Source: Pelagibacteraceae bacterium AG-414-E02
Lineage (GTDB): Bacteria; Pseudomonadota; Alphaproteobacteria; Pelagibacterales; Pelagibacteraceae
NCBI GenBank assembly: GCA_003214615.1
Contig: QCLK01000001.1
Coordinates: forward strand, 248,001 to 312,000
DNA: 64,000 nucleotides
Direction: 5' to 3'
The position numbers and the translations under genes were made by a program. A model generated the notes under the pieces. That model saw only the letters and a list, made by a program, of their open reading frames with translations, had not been told where the DNA came from and did not search any database. Of the stretch, positions 8,167 through 17,762 are shown piece by piece (positions within the stretch are counted from its first letter, which is position 1; each line of letters opens with the position of its first letter).

Positions 8167-8929
8167 ATTTTTTAATCGAATTTAACGCTATAGAAAATAT
8201 TGACATAAGATTATCAAAAAATTTTAATTTATTAAATTTTTTGTTTATATGCCAAAGCCAGTAAATATTCTTTAACTTTTTGCTTGATCGTGATTTATCC
8301 AAAATTCTATAATATGCCAAATCCTCATCTAATTTTTTGGCAATATTGCTGCTTTTAAATAACTTACACTTAAATAAATAATCTTCTAATAGCTTAACTT
8401 TTTGAAATCTATGCGTCCCTAAGATTGATCTTTCAATTATCATAGTAGTGGTATTAATAGACGAGTTTTTAACAAATGTCTCGAAGTTAAAATAATCTTT
8501 TAAAAATGTTCTTTTTTTAATTTTTTTTAATCCGTTCTTTTCAAAAAAGGGGGTGTAATCAGTATAAGTAAAACTAAAGTTATTTTTTTCCATGAAATAT
8601 AATTGTTTTTCTAATTTGCTTTTTATCCAACTGTCATCTGAGTCTATAAAAGCTATATATTTTGATTTTGATATCCTCATCGCGTAATTTCTACAAAAAG
8701 AAGGTCCTTTATTTTTGCTCAATCTAATTGCGGTTATATTTTTTAAATCTAAAAATTTTTTTATTACATTCCAAGAATTATCTGAAGAATTATCATCAAC
8801 TATATACATGTGCCAATTTTTATAACTTTGGGTAATGACTGAGTTAATTGCTTCTTCCAAAAACTCTGCCTTGTTATAATTTGGTAAGATCACATCCACG
8901 TTTGGATTTTCTCTTATAATTTTTTGCAT
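8153..8929 (-). CDS. family 2 glycosyltransferase
   Basis: This 258-residue GT-A enzyme opens VDVILPNYNKAEFLEEAINSV, followed by YIVDDNSSDNSW and the metal-binding AFIDSDDSW. The N-terminal catalytic domain is complete; the C-terminal 90 residues are basic and divergent. It overlaps the WecA-like gene and is 11 bases from the next membrane glycosyltransferase, so the three form one transcription unit. It probably adds an early sugar in the lipid-linked glycan. Confidence 0.88.
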   Translation of the reverse strand: MQKIIRENPNVDVILPNYNKAEFLEEAINSVITQSYKNWHMYIVDDNSSDNSWNVIKKFLDLKNITAIRLSKNKGPSFCRNYAMRISKSKYIAFIDSDDSWIKSKLEKQLYFMEKNNFSFTYTDYTPFFEKNGLKKIKKRTFLKDYFNFETFVKNSSINTTTMIIERSILGTHRFQKVKLLEDYLFKCKLFKSSNIAKKLDEDLAYYRILDKSRSSKKLKNIYWLWHINKKFNKLKFFDNLMSIFSIALNSIKKYGIK

Positions 8930-8940
8930 GAATAAGAAAA

Positions 8941-10188
8941 CTAATTATTTTTTCCTCGATTAAAAAACTTTTCCTTAATACGCTTGATCAAAACATTAGT
9001 AAAGATTATTTGTAAAGGTAGTATAACAAGCTTGTACCTTGGCATTATAGAAAAAGTGGAAAAAATACCAACATTTACAAAAAATAATAAAATTAAATAG
9101 TTTAATTGGCGAGATTTTTTATCTGACAAAATAATACCGATTAGAGACGTTATTCCAAATAATAGTAAGGGTATAAAGTGTAATGGATTCCAATATCTTG
9201 GATCATGAGATCTAAAATTAATAAATATATAAGATGTGATTTTTTTAAAATAAAAAATCAAGTGCCCTGGTGGATCTTCTTTGAGATTTTTAATTGCCAA
9301 ATCTAAAAAAAATCCATCCCACTTGATTCTGTAATATTTATCTATTTTCAGTGCATCAATTTGTTCTAATATATTTTCATTTGTTGTTTCAACACCTTCT
9401 ACTATTGAATTTTCTTTAGCAAGGGGATGGTTTCCTTTCCAAAGATTATAGCCAAGTGACTGCAAAACAGTAATTTTTTCAAATATTAAAAAATTTCTAA
9501 TCAAATAAGGTGAAGTTATGATCAGCGAAATAGAAGCAATCAATAAAATTTTCTTCATTTTTATTTTAAGAAATAAAAATAAATATAAAAGAGTTAGCAA
9601 AAATATAAACCAAAACTCTCCTCTCAAAAGGATCAAAAGTCCGGCTGTGATAGAAAAATAAATAACAGATAACAAATCTTTTTTATTAGTAATTTGTAAA
9701 AAAAAATATATGAAAAATATTGATAAAAAAGTTTGCAAAGAAATAGAAGATATTTGACTGCATGCATACAAATGTAATGGAAATAAAGAAAATATTAAGG
9801 AACTAAAAAAACTAATTTTTCTTGAAAAAAATAATTTATTAATTTTATAAAATATTATTACCGATATTGAAGCAAGCACAATTTGGGTTACCAAAACTAA
9901 AAAAATATAATTTTGATTTTCTAAATTAAAAAAAGAAAAAATATATAAATAATAGGCATATAAGGGTGGCATCCACAAATTTGGTAATAAAAAACCGTTA
10001 TCAAAAGTTTGATACACAAGTTGCCCGTGTTCGATTAAATTTGAAACCAAATATAGCCATTCATATTCTAAACTAGTATCTCCAAATAAAATAATGACTG
10101 GGATTCTTGAAAAAAAAGAAAATAAAAATAACAAAATTGAAATGTATATTTCTTTATTTTTTAAATAATGATAATTATCCAAGAACAT
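8941..10188 (-). CDS. GT-C membrane glycosyltransferase (ArnT/PMT-like)
   Basis: The 415-residue protein has about ten membrane segments. The first outer loop contains FGDTSLEYEWLYLVSNLIEHG with an acidic residue pair, then the NGFLLPNLWMPPLYAYYLY segment. This pattern, including the MPPLYAY turn, is that of family 39/83 transferases that use polyprenyl-phosphate sugars on the outer face of the inner membrane. The later LWKGNHPLAKENS loop is typical as well. It is transcribed with the GT2 and WecA-like genes and is divergent, with a 22-base gap, from the ligase gene. Confidence 0.75.
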   Translation of the reverse strand: MFLDNYHYLKNKEIYISILLFLFSFFSRIPVIILFGDTSLEYEWLYLVSNLIEHGQLVYQTFDNGFLLPNLWMPPLYAYYLYIFSFFNLENQNYIFLVLVTQIVLASISVIIFYKINKLFFSRKISFFSSLIFSLFPLHLYACSQISSISLQTFLSIFFIYFFLQITNKKDLLSVIYFSITAGLLILLRGEFWFIFLLTLLYLFLFLKIKMKKILLIASISLIITSPYLIRNFLIFEKITVLQSLGYNLWKGNHPLAKENSIVEGVETTNENILEQIDALKIDKYYRIKWDGFFLDLAIKNLKEDPPGHLIFYFKKITSYIFINFRSHDPRYWNPLHFIPLLLFGITSLIGIILSDKKSRQLNYLILLFFVNVGIFSTFSIMPRYKLVILPLQIIFTNVLIKRIKEKFFNRGKNN

Positions 10189-10210
10189 AGTAATAATTTA
10201 CTTAGAAATA

Positions 10211-11686
10211 ATGTTTAAATTAAAAACCTACAAAAATCAAAAAATTAGTGAAATTCATTTAGTTCAAATATTATTTTACAGCTTTCCTCTAGCTTTTATA
10301 GTTGGAAATCTGATTGTGAGCCTTAATTTGATCTTGTTTATATTTGCTTCTTTGTTTTTGATAAAAAGAAAACAATTAAAATATAGATTTAATAATTTAT
10401 ATTGGATTTTAATTATTTTTTTAGCCTATTTTTTTTCTTCAACCACACTACATTTCTTAATTCCAGAACTTTTTTGGAATTCTATATTAAGTGAAGTCCC
10501 AACATGGAAAAATCAAAGTGACAGTGAAAGAATATATAATTTCATGAATGATAATCAGCCTATTTTAAGATCTTTTCTTATATTAAGATTTTTGATTTTA
10601 ATTTTCGTCATAGATACTCTTTTTTTTAATAAAATATTAAATTTAAAAAAATTTTTTTTCTCATCTTTGATTTGTACAAGTTTTGTATCAGTAGACATAA
10701 TTTTTCAATATGTAAATTGGACTGATATATTTGGGTATAAAAGAGAAGGATCATGGAATATGGGTCCCTTCGGTGACGAATGGATTGCAGGAACTTATTT
10801 AAAAAATTTTTCATTCTTTTCCTTTTTTTATCTTTTTATGAATTATAAAAATAAAAATTTAAACAATTTTTTAATTTTTATTTTAATTACAGCTCATCTA
10901 GTGGCAGGATTTTTATCAGGAAACAGAATGCCAATGGTTTTATTCATATTTGGGTACTTTTTAACATTTTTATTAATGAAAAATTTTAGATTAATAATGT
11001 CTTCAAGTATAATTGTTTTTATACTTATTTTTTCATTTATAGTCAAAAACGATCCTTATTATAAAAATTCTTATACTAGTTTTAAGAGTTTCATTAATAT
11101 TTTAAAAATAAAAAATATTTCTGAAAATATTCAAAAAGAAAATGGGGAGGAAAAAGAAAAAGAATCAGAAGAAAACTCTTCCAATCTTGAAAAAGATGAA
11201 ATGCCCAAAAAAATAATTTTACTTAGACAAAGTGGACATAATAGAGTCTTTCGAACTGCAATTGAAATGTGGAAGGAAAGACCTGTAACAGGATTTGGAT
11301 TTAAATCCTTTAGAATAAAATGTGCTGAAATTATAGAGAAAGATAGAAAAAGGAAAGAGACTGAAAATAAGGCTCAAGATTTTACATGCGCTAATCATCC
11401 GCATAATTATTATCTTGAACTATTAAGTGAGGCAGGAATTATTGGTTTTATTTTAATAACTTTATTTTTTTTAATAATTTTAAAAGATTCTTTTATATAT
11501 TTAAAAAAACATACCAAAAAAATAAATTCAAATATAATTTTGCTTATTCCTATTATTATTTCATTTTTTCTTGAAATTTGGCCAATAAAATCTACTGGAA
11601 GTTTTTTTACCTCTTGGGGGGCTACATTTTTTTGGATAAATACTGGGATTTTACTTTCCTTCTTAAATAAAAAAAGATCAACTTAA
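10211..11686 (+). CDS. O-antigen ligase/polymerase family membrane protein (Wzy_C)
   Basis: This 491-residue protein has about twelve hydrophobic segments and a large polar loop near residues 300-400 that includes a charged EEKEKESEENSS run. The Wzy_C hallmark is clear: GHNRVFRTAIEMWKERPVTG, FGFKSFRI, and HPHNYYLELLSEAGIIG. Such proteins join completed glycan to lipid A-core (WaaL) or polymerise repeat units (Wzy) at the outer face of the inner membrane; sequence alone does not separate the two. It is one of the few plus-strand genes in the island, and its stop overlaps the convergent glycosyltransferase by 4 bases. Confidence 0.87.
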   Translation: MFKLKTYKNQKISEIHLVQILFYSFPLAFIVGNLIVSLNLILFIFASLFLIKRKQLKYRFNNLYWILIIFLAYFFSSTTLHFLIPELFWNSILSEVPTWKNQSDSERIYNFMNDNQPILRSFLILRFLILIFVIDTLFFNKILNLKKFFFSSLICTSFVSVDIIFQYVNWTDIFGYKREGSWNMGPFGDEWIAGTYLKNFSFFSFFYLFMNYKNKNLNNFLIFILITAHLVAGFLSGNRMPMVLFIFGYFLTFLLMKNFRLIMSSSIIVFILIFSFIVKNDPYYKNSYTSFKSFINILKIKNISENIQKENGEEKEKESEENSSNLEKDEMPKKIILLRQSGHNRVFRTAIEMWKERPVTGFGFKSFRIKCAEIIEKDRKRKETENKAQDFTCANHPHNYYLELLSEAGIIGFILITLFFLIILKDSFIYLKKHTKKINSNIILLIPIIISFFLEIWPIKSTGSFFTSWGATFFWINTGILLSFLNKKRST

Positions 11687-12699
11687 TTTAAAATATTTTC
11701 AATTTTTGAAATAAATTCCTTTTTTGTAGGAAGTTTATTTTTTTTTATATTTTTTTGAATATCTGAATAGTTATCCATAATAAATTTAATTGTGGTTAAT
11801 AATGATTTTGAATTTCTTTTTGAAACAAACAACCCCTGTTTATCTTTAACTATATGGTTTATTTCTTCAAATATAATCACGGGTCTTGATCTTGCCAAAG
11901 ACTCATCAACAACTTTTGGATGTGCCTCAGTATAAGAAGGTAAAATAGTAATGTTATGTTCATCATAAATCTTAATCAGTGATTCAGGGCTATTTTCAAA
12001 ACCAAGAAGATTAATTTTTTTGCTATTTATTTTATAATCCTCGTCTTTTCCTGCAATTGACAGACTTAAATCGCTATTAATTTCCTCTAAAATTTTAATA
12101 AGTGAAAATATACCTTTTTCTACTTTTATTCTGCCCACATATAATAATCGAGGTTTATCCATTAATGGTTCTTTAATATTTTGCATCCAAGTATCATCTA
12201 ATTCTGATGGAAAAACTAAACTATATTTTTTTCTACCAACTAATTTTTCTTGGCATGTAATAATTTTTGATTTGAAAGTTACTGTTAAATACATGATATG
12301 ATAAATAAAGTGGCCGAAATATCCTAAAATGGCTTTATACTCTTCATATCCATTGCTTCTTAGGTAGACAAAAATTTTTTTCCTAAAAATGAATAAAAGT
12401 AAATAGGCAAAGAAAGAATAAGGAGTTATTGAAATTACTAAATAATCTGTATCTTTGTTCTTAAAAGTTTTATAGATGGTAAATAAAAAATTAAATATAT
12501 TAGACGTTACTTGAATATTATCTAAGCTAATTTTATGTGATCTTTCTACCTTTGACTTAACTGCAATGACTGAAACGTCGAAATTCTTTTCTAGACCTTC
12601 TGGAATTGTTTTTAGGTCAATATTATCGCAAAAGAAGGAATTATTTCTTTTAGAAATTTTTTCTTTATTTATTATGACGATTTTTTTTTTATAACCCAT
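11683..12699 (-). CDS. family 4 glycosyltransferase (GT-B)
   Basis: The 338-residue protein has the GT-B two-domain form. The C-terminal nucleotide-sugar domain is clear: RLLYVGRIKVEKGIFSLIKI, LSIAGKDEDY, then LPSYTEAHPKVVDESLA with the E-x7-E type motif. The N-terminal domain is less conserved. It stands alone on the minus strand between two plus-strand genes and has an 88-base divergent intergenic region with the deacetylase gene. It is likely a retaining sugar transferase in surface glycan assembly. Confidence 0.85.
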   Translation of the reverse strand: MGYKKKIVIINKEKISKRNNSFFCDNIDLKTIPEGLEKNFDVSVIAVKSKVERSHKISLDNIQVTSNIFNFLFTIYKTFKNKDTDYLVISITPYSFFAYLLLFIFRKKIFVYLRSNGYEEYKAILGYFGHFIYHIMYLTVTFKSKIITCQEKLVGRKKYSLVFPSELDDTWMQNIKEPLMDKPRLLYVGRIKVEKGIFSLIKILEEINSDLSLSIAGKDEDYKINSKKINLLGFENSPESLIKIYDEHNITILPSYTEAHPKVVDESLARSRPVIIFEEINHIVKDKQGLFVSKRNSKSLLTTIKFIMDNYSDIQKNIKKNKLPTKKEFISKIENILN

Positions 12700-12787
12700 A
12701 ATGATAGATAACTTTAACTTTTGACTTTTGAAATAGTAGATATATTATAATTAATCACTAATTAATTTATTATAAATATTAACTTTG

Positions 12788-13525
12788 ATGTTTACAGGAT
12801 TTTTAATTCGACTAGACGATATTGCGGAGAATATGGATTGGGACATGATGGAAAAAGCCACCGATCTATTTGATAAGTTTAATATAAAACCAATTCTTGG
12901 AATCATTCCTAATAATAAAGACCCAGAACTGCTCAACTATCCAAAAAAGAATATAGAATTTTGGGATCAGGTAAGAGCTTGGAAGCAAAAAGGTTGGGAA
13001 ATTGCTATGCATGGCAACAATCATGTTTATGATAAAATTTGTTCTAAAACTGATTATTTAGGACTTGGAGGAAGTAGTGAATTTTGTGATCACACCTATG
13101 AAGAACAGTATAAAAAATTAAAAGAAGGTCTGGAAAAATTTAATAGCGAAAATATAAAAATTAAAATTTTTTTTGCTCCCAATCATACTTTTGATAAAAA
13201 TACTATACTCGCTCTTAAGAAATGTGGAATAAATCAAATATTGGACGGTTATGGATTGATGCCGTATGAAGAAAATGGCATGCAATTTGTTCCTCAACTA
13301 TTCTATAAACTGTATACTGTTCCCTTTGGTGTTCAAACTTTTCAAATACATTTAAATTATTTTAAACAAAAAGATTTTGAGGAATTTGAAAAATTTATAA
13401 AATCAAATTCAAAAAAAATAATCACATACGAGCAAGCTATTTCAAAATTAACAAACAACCTTCAACACAAAATAATCAGAATGGTCTCAAAAAAAGCTTT
13501 GCAATTAAAAAGATCGATTTGGTAA
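12788..13525 (+). CDS. polysaccharide deacetylase-like protein (DUF2334)
   Basis: This 245-residue protein resembles the DUF2334 branch of the carbohydrate esterase 4 fold. The metal site is visible as RLDDI near the start and IAMHGNNH at about residues 76-83 (H-x3-H), and a later FFAPNHTFD matches the FRPPxG-type strand. The ATG at 12788 is preferred to a TTG one codon earlier. It probably removes acetyl groups from an amino sugar of the surface polymer. No signal peptide is seen, suggesting a cytoplasmic substrate such as a lipid-linked or small glycan. Confidence 0.78.
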   Translation: MFTGFLIRLDDIAENMDWDMMEKATDLFDKFNIKPILGIIPNNKDPELLNYPKKNIEFWDQVRAWKQKGWEIAMHGNNHVYDKICSKTDYLGLGGSSEFCDHTYEEQYKKLKEGLEKFNSENIKIKIFFAPNHTFDKNTILALKKCGINQILDGYGLMPYEENGMQFVPQLFYKLYTVPFGVQTFQIHLNYFKQKDFEEFEKFIKSNSKKIITYEQAISKLTNNLQHKIIRMVSKKALQLKRSIW

Positions 13526-13540
13526 GTATTCTCTTTTAGT

Positions 13541-14440
13541 TCAATATTTTTGAATTTTTTTTAAAATGAATTTTGGTAATAATAAAGCCATTATTAGTTT
13601 TATTTTTTTAAAGCTTAAAGGGTATTTTGCAATCATTAAAATACTCTTTTTATACCCCTCATCTATAATAGCTTGAATAGCTTGAAGATATAAAATTTTT
13701 TGTTTTATTTTATCCAATCTCTGTTTTTTTGAAAAAAAGGAATCTGTTTTCATTTTTTCACACCAAATTTTTAATTCATCAATCTCTTGCTCTTTTTTTA
13801 ATAAAGACTCATTTTTTCCATGAATTCTTGCAGTAGCAACTGGAGACTGTATGCAGTCAATTTTCCATTTTTTTGCAATACGAAGATTTAAATCAAAATC
13901 TCCAATAATATGAAAATTTTCATCAAATAAATATTCCAAACTTTCAAGGGTTTTTTTTCTTATTACATAAGAAGGTGAGCCTATAACATAGTCGTTTAGT
14001 AATTCATTAGCTATGTTTCCTTTTGGTAAATTTGTCTTATAAATTTCTTTCCTATTTCTTTTTTGCAAAAGTCGAAATATGTTTCCATAAACCAAACCTA
14101 CTTCAGCATTTTCAAAAAGAGGTATTTGTTTTTCCAATTTTTCTGGCAACCAAAAATCATCGACGTCTAAAAAAGCAATAAAATCTCCTTTTGCTTTATT
14201 AAGTGCTAGATTCCTTGCTACATATAAAATATCTGCATGTGAAGATGCACAATAATATTTTAACCTGCTATCATTAAAACTTTTAAATATCTCTGCACTT
14301 TTATCTGTTGACAAGTTGTCCCAAAAAATTATTTCCCAATTTTTATAAGTTTGTTTAATTACACTGCTTACCGATTCATGAAGATATTCCTCTCCATTAA
14401 AACAATTCATAATTACACTAACTAATGGCTTGCTAGACAT
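13541..14440 (-). CDS. family 2 glycosyltransferase
   Basis: The 299-residue enzyme begins PLVSVIMNCFNGEEYLHESV and has IIFWDNLSTDKSAEI and the metal-binding AFLDVDDFWLPEKL, all conserved in GT2. The last 90 residues are helical and basic. It is the last gene of the long operon that starts at the cobalamin riboswitch, and its ATG overlaps the stop of the epimerase by one base (TAATG). It probably transfers the CDP-sugar product made by the upstream genes. Confidence 0.87.
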   Translation of the reverse strand: MSSKPLVSVIMNCFNGEEYLHESVSSVIKQTYKNWEIIFWDNLSTDKSAEIFKSFNDSRLKYYCASSHADILYVARNLALNKAKGDFIAFLDVDDFWLPEKLEKQIPLFENAEVGLVYGNIFRLLQKRNRKEIYKTNLPKGNIANELLNDYVIGSPSYVIRKKTLESLEYLFDENFHIIGDFDLNLRIAKKWKIDCIQSPVATARIHGKNESLLKKEQEIDELKIWCEKMKTDSFFSKKQRLDKIKQKILYLQAIQAIIDEGYKKSILMIAKYPLSFKKIKLIMALLLPKFILKKIQKY

Positions 14441-15354
14441 TATATATTTTTAAAAGAATTTATTGTTTTTGTAAGTCCTTTTTCAAATGAAATTTTTGGT
14501 TTCCAGTCAATTTTTTTTTTAGCTTTTTCTATATTTGGATATAGCTTTGGAACTTCAAATTTTCTAACTTTAAACATTCCGTATTGGGGAAATCCACCTT
14601 TCGAAATTTTTTTCACTTTCTCAATCACATTTTTGATTTTTTTTGGTCTACCAGATCCAATATTTATTATTTGACCTCTGGCATTTTTATTAGTTAGAGC
14701 TCTAATTATAGCTTTAACTGCGTCTTCTACATGTACAAAGTCTCTTAGCTGATCCCCTTTGGAACAGGGAAATTTTCTATTTTTTAAACATCCTTTTATG
14801 GTTATCGGAAGAAAACGATTTGCATCCTGTCTAGGCCCATACACTAAATATAACCTTAAAACAGTTGATGGAAACTTTTTTTTTTTGAAAAGTTCAATCA
14901 TATATCTTGAGGATAATAATTTTGCTCTTCCATAAATTGATTTAATTGATTTTAAACTACATCTTATATTTTCCTTTTGAGGAGAATTTGAATTTCCATA
15001 TTCTAAACTACTACCAATTTGAACAAATGATAAAGGTATTTTTTTTAAAAAGATATCTGACAAATTTTTGCAACCCTCATAATGACTTTTAAAAGTTTTT
15101 TTTCTATTTGAATGATCAACATACCCACCAAGATTAACAACATAATCAAAAGGTTCACGGATACTTCTTTTCAACAGCTTTTTATTGGTAATATCACAAC
15201 GTATATATTTTACTTTTGATAAATATCTTATTTTTTTTGGCGGATTTGTTGAAATGCTAGTTACTCTCCAACCTTTTTTTAAAGATTGTTTAGCAAGATG
15301 GTAGCCAATGAATCCTGTACCACCAACAATTAATATATTATTTTTGGGATTCAA
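14440..15354 (-). CDS. NAD-dependent sugar epimerase/reductase, extended SDR
   Basis: This 304-residue protein has the cofactor motif ILIVGGTGFIGYHLA at the N-terminus and the catalytic tyrosine-lysine pair in YGRAK, with SSLEYG supplying the serine region. LRDFVHVEDAVKAI is the usual sugar-nucleotide motif. The start is a TTG at 15354: the only upstream codon before an in-frame stop is ATT, and the TTGA overlap with the previous stop mimics the usual ATGA coupling. Directly downstream of the rfbG and rfbF equivalents, it probably reduces or epimerises CDP-4-keto-6-deoxyglucose, like the reductases of CDP-abequose or paratose synthesis. No RfbH-type C3 dehydrase is in the window, so a 6-deoxy product is as likely as a 3,6-dideoxy one. 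Confidence 0.82.
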   Translation of the reverse strand: MNPKNNILIVGGTGFIGYHLAKQSLKKGWRVTSISTNPPKKIRYLSKVKYIRCDITNKKLLKRSIREPFDYVVNLGGYVDHSNRKKTFKSHYEGCKNLSDIFLKKIPLSFVQIGSSLEYGNSNSPQKENIRCSLKSIKSIYGRAKLLSSRYMIELFKKKKFPSTVLRLYLVYGPRQDANRFLPITIKGCLKNRKFPCSKGDQLRDFVHVEDAVKAIIRALTNKNARGQIINIGSGRPKKIKNVIEKVKKISKGGFPQYGMFKVRKFEVPKLYPNIEKAKKKIDWKPKISFEKGLTKTINSFKNI

Positions 15355-16046
15355 AATTTAATCTTTTTTTTGGAACTTAAAATTTTACTAAGTTTATCTA
15401 TATCTCTTTTTGTATCAACGCATTGCCAAAAACCATTATGTTTAAATGCTTTTAATTGTTTTTTTTTGGTTACCATTTCCAAAGGTTCACGTTCTAAATA
15501 TGTATTATCATTTTTAATATATTTTAAAAATTCTGGCTCCATAACAAAAAAACCTCCGTTAATCCATCCTTCATCAAGTTTTGATTTTTCCTTAAAGTAA
15601 CTTACATACTGTCCTTTAAGTTTTATAACACCGAATCTCGCTGGAGGTCGTACAGCTGTTAACGTTACAAGTTTTTTATTTTTTTTATGAAATTTAAGTA
15701 ATCTGTTTAAATTTACATTACATAAACCATCTCCATAAGTCATCATGAACGTTTCATTCCCTAAATATTTTTTTAATCTTTTTAATCTTCCTCCGGTCAT
15801 TGTATTCTTGCCAGTTTCAATTAGATTAATATTCCAATTGGAAATTTTTTTTTTAAAAAATCTTCTGATTATTTCTCCTTTGTAACCTAAAGCTATATAG
15901 AAATTCCTAAATCCCTGCTTTGCATAAAATTTCATAATGCGCAAAAGTATAGGTTGACCAGCAATATTAATCATGGGTTTGGGAATCTTTTTAGTATACT
16001 CAGATAGTCTTGTTCCAAAACCTCCAGCGAGTATAACAACTTTCAT
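15351..16046 (-). CDS. rfbF: glucose-1-phosphate cytidylyltransferase
   Basis: This makes CDP-glucose from CTP and glucose 1-phosphate. The N-terminus MKVVILAGGFGTRLSEYTKK, the TGKNTMTGGRLKRL segment, TYGDGLCNVN, and INGGFFVMEP all match RfbF, as does the final FWQCVDTKRD. At 231 residues it is slightly shorter than the usual 257. The frame is open to a TTG at 16064, but the ATG at 16046 gives the canonical start and a 2-base gap after rfbG, the same spacing as the genes upstream. Confidence 0.93.
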   Translation of the reverse strand: MKVVILAGGFGTRLSEYTKKIPKPMINIAGQPILLRIMKFYAKQGFRNFYIALGYKGEIIRRFFKKKISNWNINLIETGKNTMTGGRLKRLKKYLGNETFMMTYGDGLCNVNLNRLLKFHKKNKKLVTLTAVRPPARFGVIKLKGQYVSYFKEKSKLDEGWINGGFFVMEPEFLKYIKNDNTYLEREPLEMVTKKKQLKAFKHNGFWQCVDTKRDIDKLSKILSSKKKIKF

Positions 16047-16048
16047 AT

Positions 16049-17146
16049 TTAGATTTTTGCCCAACTCATCCCTCTTTTAGCTGCTAAGTTCTGGTATTTT
16101 TTAATTTGTTTTGATGTAGTTTCAGATCCATATTTTTTATTTAAATAGTAATATTTATACCAATCGGCTACCATACTCATTAATTCATCAAACTTTAAAA
16201 TAGTTTTCCATTTTATTAGCGTGTTCGCTTTTTTACAATTAAGTCTCAGTAATCCAGATTCAAAATATTTTTTTTTTGATTTTGTAACTTTTTTCCAAGA
16301 AACATTCTTCCAATGATTACCCATTGTCTTAACCAAATCCAGAACGCTATATTCTTTTGACAAGTTTGGGCCAAAATTAAAAGATTCTCCATGCAGATTT
16401 TTATTAAATTTTAAATTTATTGCTAAACATAAGTAACCCCCTACAGCCTCAAGTACATGTTGCCATGGTCTAGTAGAGTTAGGATTTCTTAATTTTGCCT
16501 TTTTATTTTTTGACCATGATCTAATACAATCCGGTACAATTCTATTTTCTGACCAATCTCCTCCTCCAATTACATTCCCTGCTCTGGCAGTTGCAATTCT
16601 AATTTTGCTTTTACTATCAAAAAATGAACTGACATATGACTTGATAAGAAGTTCCGCCGATGCTTTTGAACCGCTATAAGGATCTTTGCCTCCTAAAACA
16701 TCAGTTTCCTTATACCCGTAATGCACCTCTTTATTGAAATAACATTTATCACTGGTAATGATTACAACATTGCATTCATTTTTTAATTTTCTCAAAGATT
16801 CTAAAACATTCAATGTTCCAAATACATTAGTCTGCCAAGTTAGCTGAGGATTTTTATAAGATGATCCAACTAACGCTTGAGCGGCTAAATGGAAAATAAA
16901 ATTTGGTTTAAAAGAAACTATTTTTTTTTCAAGTTTTTTTCTATCTCTAATATCTAATCTAATATCCTTAATACCTTTGTTTATTTTTGAAACTTGAAAA
17001 TGTGACGGGTAAGTATGCGGATCCAAAGAAATTCCCATTACATTAGCTCCCAATTGTTTTAACCAGGCCGTCAACCAGGAACCTTTAAATCCTGTGTGAC
17101 CAGTAACAATTACTCTAGAATTTTTAAAAACTTTTAGATTTTTCAT
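16049..17146 (-). CDS. rfbG: CDP-glucose 4,6-dehydratase
   Basis: The 365-residue enzyme converts CDP-glucose to CDP-4-keto-6-deoxyglucose. The family signature VTGHTGFKGSWLTAWLKQLG is intact, followed by GISLDPHTYPS, the conserved SSDKCY-like ITSDKCYFN, and the catalytic YSGSK. RPWQHVLEAVGGYL is also typical. It lies 2 bases from hisH and 2 bases from rfbF in the riboswitch operon. Confidence 0.95.
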   Translation of the reverse strand: MKNLKVFKNSRVIVTGHTGFKGSWLTAWLKQLGANVMGISLDPHTYPSHFQVSKINKGIKDIRLDIRDRKKLEKKIVSFKPNFIFHLAAQALVGSSYKNPQLTWQTNVFGTLNVLESLRKLKNECNVVIITSDKCYFNKEVHYGYKETDVLGGKDPYSGSKASAELLIKSYVSSFFDSKSKIRIATARAGNVIGGGDWSENRIVPDCIRSWSKNKKAKLRNPNSTRPWQHVLEAVGGYLCLAINLKFNKNLHGESFNFGPNLSKEYSVLDLVKTMGNHWKNVSWKKVTKSKKKYFESGLLRLNCKKANTLIKWKTILKFDELMSMVADWYKYYYLNKKYGSETTSKQIKKYQNLAAKRGMSWAKI

Positions 17147-17148
17147 AT

Positions 17149-17760
17149 TTATAATTTTAAAAAATTATGAATTAATTGCTGGCCTGTTTTTTGACTTTTT
17201 TCAGGGTGAAACTGAACTCCAAATATATTGTCTTTTTGAACAGCTGAGCAAAAAGTGTTTTCATAATTTGTTTCTGAAATTATAAGATTTTTATCTTTGA
17301 CATTAAATGCATAGCTATTAACAAAATAAAAATCATCCATATTTTTTAAATCTAAAAAAATAGGAGTTTGTCTTTTTATTTGTATATTGTTCCAACCAAT
17401 GTGTGGCAAAACTTTAGCTTTAAGTTTTTTTACAGTTCCTTCAATCCATCCCAAGCCATCATGTTCTCCAAACTCGAATCCCTTGTCTGCTAAGACCTGC
17501 ATACCAATGCAAATCCCAAGAAAGGGTTTTTTTTTATTTTTAACCTCATCCTCAAGTAAACCGATTTCGATTTTAGTTCTAATTTTTTCAATTGAAGCGC
17601 CAAAAGCTCCTACACCAGGTAAAATTAGGTGTGATGAATTTTTTATATCCGAAGAACTGTTTGAAATTTTGACATTATAATTTAAACGACTCAAAAGATT
17701 ATAAACTGAAGCTACGTTACCGCTTCCGTAGTCTAAAACACAGACTTTTTGATTTTTCAT
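17149..17760 (-). CDS. hisH: HisH-type glutamine amidotransferase
   Basis: This 203-residue class I glutamine amidotransferase opens CVLDYGSGNVASVYNLL, has the catalytic cysteine in FLGICIGMQ and the histidine-glutamate pair in FHPEKS, so it should be active. In histidine synthesis HisH supplies ammonia to HisF. In surface-sugar clusters a HisH paralogue works with HisF2 and a WbpG-like amidotransferase to make amidino sugars. Neither HisF nor WbpG is in this window, and the neighbours are sugar and B12-uptake genes, so which role it has is open. It has 2-base gaps on both sides. Confidence 0.88.
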   Translation of the reverse strand: MKNQKVCVLDYGSGNVASVYNLLSRLNYNVKISNSSSDIKNSSHLILPGVGAFGASIEKIRTKIEIGLLEDEVKNKKKPFLGICIGMQVLADKGFEFGEHDGLGWIEGTVKKLKAKVLPHIGWNNIQIKRQTPIFLDLKNMDDFYFVNSYAFNVKDKNLIISETNYENTFCSAVQKDNIFGVQFHPEKSQKTGQQLIHNFLKL

Positions 17761-17762
17761 TA

